7,338 nt of DNA from CAWJPY01 sp963844865 (GTDB lineage Bacteria; Acidobacteriota; Thermoanaerobaculia; Thermoanaerobaculales; Sulfomarinibacteraceae): positions 1 through 7,338 of the forward strand of contig CAWJPY010000022.1 in NCBI GenBank assembly GCA_963844865.1, in the 5' to 3' direction. Made by a program: the position numbers and the translations under genes. The notes beneath the pieces are model-generated. The model saw only the letters and a list, made by a program, of their open reading frames with translations. It was not told where the DNA came from and did not search any database. Every line of letters begins with the position of its first letter. Position 1 is the first letter of the stretch. Positions 6,201-7,338 of the stretch are shown in pieces.

Positions 6201-7338
6201 CGAGGTCCGAGTCGTCGAGGGTGATGCGCAGCCTGGCGGAGGCTGCCAGCTCGAGCGGCGTGTCGTCTCCCGACACCAGCACCTCGCCGGGTCTGGGCGC
6301 CGGCACACCCCACTCGAGGTCGGCGGTGCCGTCGTCGTCGGTGTCGCGGTCGCAGTTGCGGCAGAGGGCGTAGACGGCCCTGGCCTCGTCGGCGGCCGTC
6401 AGCTTGGCCTTCATCGGTGCGTCGAGGCTCGACCAGTACTCGGTGCGGGCGCGCTCGTCGGCGATGAGGAGGATGGGACGGTCCGAGAGGAAGGTGTGGC
6501 GGCCGTCGTCGTCGAGGCGGAGACCGGGCGTGCGGTAGAGCTCGAGGACAGTGGAGGTGGGCAGGAAGGGCGACGGGCGCAGGGGCAGGGCCGCCCCGCC
6601 CGGCCCGAGGCCGTCGATGCGCACCCGCACGGTGTCGGAGGACGCGCCGGGCAGACGGGCCCGCACCCAGGCGAGGTACGGCGGGCGCTTGCCGTCCACC
6701 GCAGGGGCCTCGGGCGCGCCCAGGGGCTGCAGGTAGTCGATCCTCTCGAGCACGCCGTCGCCGTCGGGGTCCGCCACCAGCTCGATCTCCGGCGGCCGGT
6801 ACTGGACCGGGGCGTTGCCCGGGAAGGCGAGGCCGGTCTCCGGGTCGAGGGTGAGCGGGCCCATGCCCGAGCCCTCGGGCAGGGTGATGTCCGCAACCAT
6901 CACGAGGCCGTCGGCGGCCCGCTTGGTGAGGCTGTACACGCGGAGGTGGGTGTCGTTGTCGCGGACGACGATCTGGCGGTGGAGGGTGTCCAGCGCGACC
7001 CGGAAGGGGCTCCACTCGATGGTCTTCACGGCGAGCTGGCTGAGGGTGCCACCGGCGCTGATCTCCAGCACCTCCAGGCGGTGGTGGCCGACGAGCGCGG
7101 TGATCCTGGTGTCGTGCTCCTCGCCGTCGAAGTGCCACCAGGAGGAGGCGACGTCGGCCAGGTCGCCGGAGCCGTCGGCGCGCCGGCAGTCGATCTGGTC
7201 GGGGCTGACGTCGGGAGCGGCCCCCTCCTGCCGGAAGACCCACAGGCCCTCGTAGGCGGAGGCGGCCTCCAGGACGGTGGCGCCGCCCGAGCGTGGTGCC
7301 ACCGCCAGCCGCCCCAGGTAGACCCGGTCCTCGGAGTG
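277..7338 (-). CDS. RHS/YD-repeat polymorphic toxin with DUF6765-like C-terminal tip (5' partial)
   Basis: This is a giant RHS-family protein, the class that encloses and delivers a C-terminal toxin in contact-dependent competition. The frame is open from the window edge to a TGA at 279..277. The GTG at 7302 is only the first available start codon: the 12 codons before it read as ordinary protein (including RVYLGRLA), and no signal peptide follows it, so the start probably lies upstream. Order, numbered from that GTG: beta-rich N-terminus (1-400), DUF6531-like domain (about 411-530), about 23 YD repeats (600-1672), RHS core first half (1664-1780, with LGSV), Ig-like insertion (about 1781-2004), core second half ending in DPSGL (2021-2085), and toxin tip (2086-2341). 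At 2353 residues or more it is well above typical enterobacterial Rhs proteins (about 1400). No PAAR or VgrG-like segment is visible, though the missing 5' part could hold one or a secretion signal. No frameshift or internal stop is seen. The RHS assignment is firm; the export route is unknown. Confidence 0.95.
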   Translation of the reverse strand, partial: HSEDRVYLGRLAVAPRSGGATVLEAASAYEGLWVFRQEGAAPDVSPDQIDCRRADGSGDLADVASSWWHFDGEEHDTRITALVGHHRLEVLEISAGGTLSQLAVKTIEWSPFRVALDTLHRQIVVRDNDTHLRVYSLTKRAADGLVMVADITLPEGSGMGPLTLDPETGLAFPGNAPVQYRPPEIELVADPDGDGVLERIDYLQPLGAPEAPAVDGKRPPYLAWVRARLPGASSDTVRVRIDGLGPGGAALPLRPSPFLPTSTVLELYRTPGLRLDDDGRHTFLSDRPILLIADERARTEYWSSLDAPMKAKLTAADEARAVYALCRNCDRDTDDDGTADLEWGVPAPRPGEVLVSGDDTPLELAASARLRITLDDSDLGSGWLKRLVDTNQAPTGEATSVSWMRSPPVTAGQGIEVRTAAAPEVELSSGALTLARSDLELPAPGLDVSLGRTYTSGGIVFGAFGWGWGMAGVGRLREAPDGTVELHTGSGERYVFGNQPGVHPGSDGATLTAYGYPGELKKLRSGGWLLKRPDDGYTTFDGGGYPELVRDRLRTDERSGSELRYHWFANGTLAQLSQANASHSEDTVPRTISFTYGEQGLVEAAQDSTGRTYRYGYDDNGRLTSASIGGVRTSSSGGTATVTESYQPELASVTAAIPGQLDHGAQLAEVTDAGGNVVVHVTWDGRQAQGLRRGAGADALVTTVSRIDDSHWQIQEGSSSPIRTHVALTDEGTGWRQRVVVGEGSEASESSTLLDRDGRVLETVDSGGITTTTEYLSGERRYSFSPTLVTTTAGAVGEPASVSSLATRYEYLPGSSLVREIRRPGPTGVLSTVIGRDSLGNPISVTGPDGTVTRRTFDALGRVVTQTSSTGAVSTMSYDDAVQGSGEPSRTVATTAAGTSTSDVVRNAQSAVISTRMTSSDPSLPSRTTTSDVNVLGWTLETSSGPSVTRTTYDASGRIARIQSSGPGEGAPSLSTTVPTYTSAGMISGITRSAGELSETTSMTYFGSGSLATSTTADLTTSYAYDSAGRTLTRQEGALPATTYAYDAAGRLSTTTTPGGKTWTNVYDTLGRHVGRIDPAGVRETLVLAPDGQLRERRLIFGGELWSWEEMGYDAAGRQTSHTVHRFEAPQDPESPETAPLTTETTYYGPGDGAKNGLVRSISSAPDKLTTFDYDDAGREVLRSLPDGTEVATAYYPDGKVHTRTVSYDGDEGAWSLTTQTTYDDQGRVATVTEPGDLTTSTLYDELGRRRSETAPDSEPGPSGEEHVDRVTLWGYGDMGRTVTTTRPDGAVITRVYDERGNLTTYEDTDQNRTTYAYDEHGRLERITYPDDSHRDFTYLPDGELETITRADGSLVSFTYDQAGRLESAEVTGGVQPGGTVSYGYDPLGRLLSASDADASLGFTWDSVGNQLSESLALPGPAPGLGTKTLTRTFDLANRPERLGMPDGLPDLVRAYDRGDRLVGLSRGGEALWRATYAGARWVGSERGNGLATTLAYDTAGRPTEVLTGVPDIGGVISDPIHHLGLSWTEASLRRAKSRSDLDRIVERFHYDGAGHLESNSRDGIPAVAAIPQDLAEMVPDPTLNSLQEWWTVNTVDELAERRRVLEGRQEVMDPTHNALHQVVDTSTHHYDWDVNGNLRQSHLKVGTDLIPEATYTHDWRDRLVEVEQGEVDTRLVVDPLGRLVAKVVHTPAGDAAHVYLHDGDQVVAEYVQEAGGPSWQLDRRKHWGRWIDDLVAEEVDTDHDGAFDTTLYPVTDLLGSVQLLTNQAGRIVERITYDTDGTPHFFGPDDTWPTVTRVAWTGAGARPTGDTVDAQVFEMGLSEWIDEASVADAVATLTPEGGEPIILDLALTPHLRGATLSGAAIESGITYTLHIEGLEDRAGNAMWPLDVSFTITDLAAYQVLQDDVAPQILAVLDSADGLYVLLDEPVVPASGVALEDAITVERGGAPVAGSTSRISSQLLKWTPTRAADWLIGGEYQVTAARLTDLSSTATAVSTTPLPISFTHLASELPEALLTYSEPSATRSLAESRYGLTSLFQGRTWHTDLGLHYLRARWSISSAGSFLSRDPLGYVSSQSPFAVFRWNSPNHGDPSGLYEKDFHFYAGYYLARSAGFPHDDACQLAWASQYVDDNPFTSPANFGRLAFNRQPLYGFHFLAASGEVVTPGNLIAVLNTRRSLGTSSLISLGIALHSLADTYSHEGYTAAYDLRNRRIGGPFLIGHADAGHYPDLPFLNPRKAMDAAQALYGTLTTFASNRGYAPFRSWPMIGWRLRQGFAFIGDLASRVQMWKKIIAEDFLVYLDYDILIVDPYWRYVFDARAEEQSRFVLDLEEGKLGDGIEEHSDQMVVVSPQ
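280..1047 (-). other. C-terminal toxin domain, DUF6765-like, putative metal-dependent hydrolase
   Basis: These 256 residues (2086-2341) follow directly after DPSGL, where RHS proteins carry their variable effector. Visible motifs are KDFHFYAGYYLARSAGF (H2091), ASQYVDDN (D2120, D2121), YGFHFL (H2144), LHSLADTYSHEG (H2181, D2185, H2189) and IGHADAGHYPDLPF (H2211, D2213, H2216, D2219). This set and its order match my recollection of DUF6765, a bacterial family of unknown function normally found as free-standing proteins; I could not run a profile search. The HxxxDxxxH helix with further His and Asp residues recalls the all-helical zinc fold of phospholipase C and S1/P1 nuclease, so a metal-dependent lipase or nuclease is a reasonable guess, not a demonstrated activity. 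The last 40 residues are acidic and look like an extra tail. G+C in sampled 60-base lines is 37-57%, against about 73% in the repeat region, which suggests separate acquisition of the tip. Confidence 0.72.
1048..1242 (-). other. RHS-associated core, second half, with DPxG autocleavage motif
   Basis: Residues 2021-2085 match the RHS core end. RYGLTSLFQGRTWHTDLGLH corresponds to the usual 'RYxFTGREWDxETGLYY' segment. It is followed by YLRARW, FLSRDPLGYVS and finally NSPNHGDPSGL. The DPxG motif marks the boundary at which RHS and TcC proteins cut themselves with an aspartyl-protease-like centre. D2058 (SRDP) and D2081 (DPSG) are the obvious candidate aspartates, and cleavage after L2085 would free the tip; this follows from known RHS/TcC proteins and is not proven here. 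The motif is somewhat divergent: the usual 'RARYYDPxxGRF' reads RARWSISSAGSF. G+C falls within this segment, from about 63-67% at 1201-1320 to 57-60% at 1081-1200. Confidence 0.85.
1291..1962 (-). other. Ig-like (Big_5-type) double domain inserted in the RHS core
   Basis: About 225 residues (1781-2004) separate two halves of the RHS core that are normally almost adjacent. The first unit (about 1783-1888) includes TPEGGEPIILDLAL, SGITYTLHIEGLEDRAGNAM and VSFTIT. The last two are typical of Big_5/SbsA-type Ig-like strands, where 'YTVTVxGLxDxAGN' precedes a closing strand ending in F-x-T. The second unit (about 1894-1993) has VAPQILAVLDSADGLYVLLD, EPVVPASGVALEDAITVE and YQVTAARLTDLSS, again Ig-like in rhythm. 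Neither carries YD repeats. They may project from the shell as adhesion or spacer modules. The domain family call rests on motif resemblance, so confidence is moderate; that this is an insertion relative to ordinary RHS cores is more secure. Confidence 0.6.
1963..2313 (-). other. RHS-associated core, first half (LGSV segment)
   Basis: Residues 1664-1780 carry the ordered RHS core signature: VVDPLGRLVAKV, then VYLHDGDQVVAEYV, then RRKHWGRWIDDLVAEE (equivalent to the 'yvyGpgvDepva' segment), then YPVTDLLGSVQLLTNQAGRI and ERITYDTDGTPHFFG. In ordinary members the tyrosine- and arginine-rich 'GLYYxRARYY' segment follows within a few dozen residues; here the Ig-like insertion intervenes. An Asp loop, VDTDHDGAFDT (1728-1738), sits just before the LGSV motif and could bind calcium. 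Such DxDxDG loops at this point also occur in other RHS proteins from memory. Confidence 0.85.
2287..5505 (-). repeat. YD-repeat array (about 23 units) of the RHS shell
   Basis: Residues 600-1672 contain many copies of the 'YxYDxxGRL' motif. Clear examples are YRYGYDDNGRLT (601), FDALGRVV (845), TYDASGRIA (940), YAYDSAGRTL (1011), YAYDAAGRL (1032), VYDTLGRHV (1054), FDYDDAGREV (1160), TYDDQGRVA (1210), LYDELGRRR (1231), VYDERGNLT (1284), YAYDEHGRLE (1304), FTYDQAGRLE (1347), YGYDPLGRLL (1371), AYDTAGRPT (1484) and YDWDVNGNLR (1619). In DNA this shows on the plus strand as recurrent 'gtcgta' blocks. In solved RHS and TcC structures such repeats coil into a hollow beta-shell around the C-terminal toxin. 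Spacing is irregular. Serine- and threonine-rich non-YD stretches lie at about 615-840 and 880-935, and a helical-looking interruption lies at about 1546-1615. Confidence 0.93.
5713..6072 (-). other. DUF6531-like domain at the start of the RHS region
   Basis: Residues about 411-530 read PEVELSSGALTLARSDLELP, APGLDVSLGRTYTS, FGAFGWGWGMAG, DGTVELHTGSGERYVFG and DDGYTTFDGGGYPELV. This follows the DUF6531 pattern of 'DPVxxxTGxxxxxxxDLxLPGxGLxLxxxRTYxS', then 'GxFGxGWxxxxxxRL' and a 'DGxxxxFxxxG' strand. The domain commonly precedes YD repeats in secreted RHS and WapA-like proteins. The family name is from memory of the motif; the position immediately before the first YD repeats supports it. Confidence 0.8.
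6103..7338 (-). other. N-terminal beta-rich region with Asp loops (5' end outside window)
   Basis: About 412 residues upstream of the DUF6531-like domain show short hydrophobic strands broken by G and D turns, such as RVYLGRLA, TRITALVGHHRLEVLEI and LRVYSLTKRAADGLVMVADI, suggesting a beta-propeller or FG-GAP-like fold. Two calcium-type loops are visible: ADPDGDGVLERID (D178, D180, D182) and CDRDTDDDGTADLEW (D318, D320, D322, D324). The second is preceded by a C314-x2-C317 pair that might form a disulfide or bind a metal. No PAAR motif, VgrG part, signal peptide or transmembrane segment can be seen in the portion present. I do not recognise a specific family, and its role in export or target binding is open. 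Confidence 0.5.

Noticed and set aside
5738..7243. Minus-strand open frame of 501 codons in another register
   Set aside because: It is extremely rich in Arg, Pro and Gly, as expected for a shifted frame of a high-GC gene, while the RHS frame covers the same bases with clear domains.
7300..7302. GTG as the true start of the RHS gene
   Set aside because: The frame is open to the window edge, the preceding residues look like protein, and no signal peptide or ribosome binding site supports a start here.

Overview
The window holds one very large gene on the minus strand. It runs from the right-hand edge (its 5' end is outside the window) to a TGA stop at 279..277. It encodes an RHS/YD-repeat polymorphic-toxin protein of at least 2353 residues. 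Residue numbers below count from the GTG at 7302 as residue 1; 12 more in-frame codons lie between it and the window edge, with no stop, so the true start is very probably upstream. The G+C content (about 73% in a sampled line of the core), the large size, the DUF6531-plus-YD-repeat layout and the Ig-like insertion suggest a high-GC Gram-negative bacterium, perhaps Myxococcota or a related former deltaproteobacterial group. That placement is inference only.

Region by region, in reading direction from right to left: (1) 6103..7338, an N-terminal beta-rich section with Ca-binding-type Asp loops and a CxxC pair; (2) 5713..6072, a DUF6531-like entry domain; (3) 2287..5505, about 23 recognisable YD repeats that should build the RHS cocoon; (4) 1963..2313, the first half of the RHS-associated core with the LGSV motif; (5) 1291..1962, an insertion of about 225 residues resembling two Ig-like (Big_5-type) domains; (6) 1048..1242, the second half of the core, ending in the DPxG motif (DPSGL); (7) 280..1047, a 256-residue C-terminal tip with DFHFY, QYVDD, HxxxDxxxH and GHADAGHYPD motifs, recognised from memory as DUF6765-like. 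The tip looks like a metal-dependent hydrolase toxin. It has clearly lower G+C than the rest of the gene, and the drop begins upstream of the DPxG motif.

The last 276 bases, downstream of the gene, contain no convincing gene. An immunity gene is expected there for a toxin of this type. Only fragments are visible: a GTG start overlapping the toxin stop that opens a 23-codon frame, a 41-codon frame directly behind it in the same register, and a 24-codon frame that leaves the window. The immunity gene may therefore lie mostly beyond the left edge, be degraded, or be absent.

How the parts should work together (family knowledge plus inference): the YD-repeat shell encloses the C-terminal tip, the core self-cleaves near DPxG, and the freed tip acts on a target cell.
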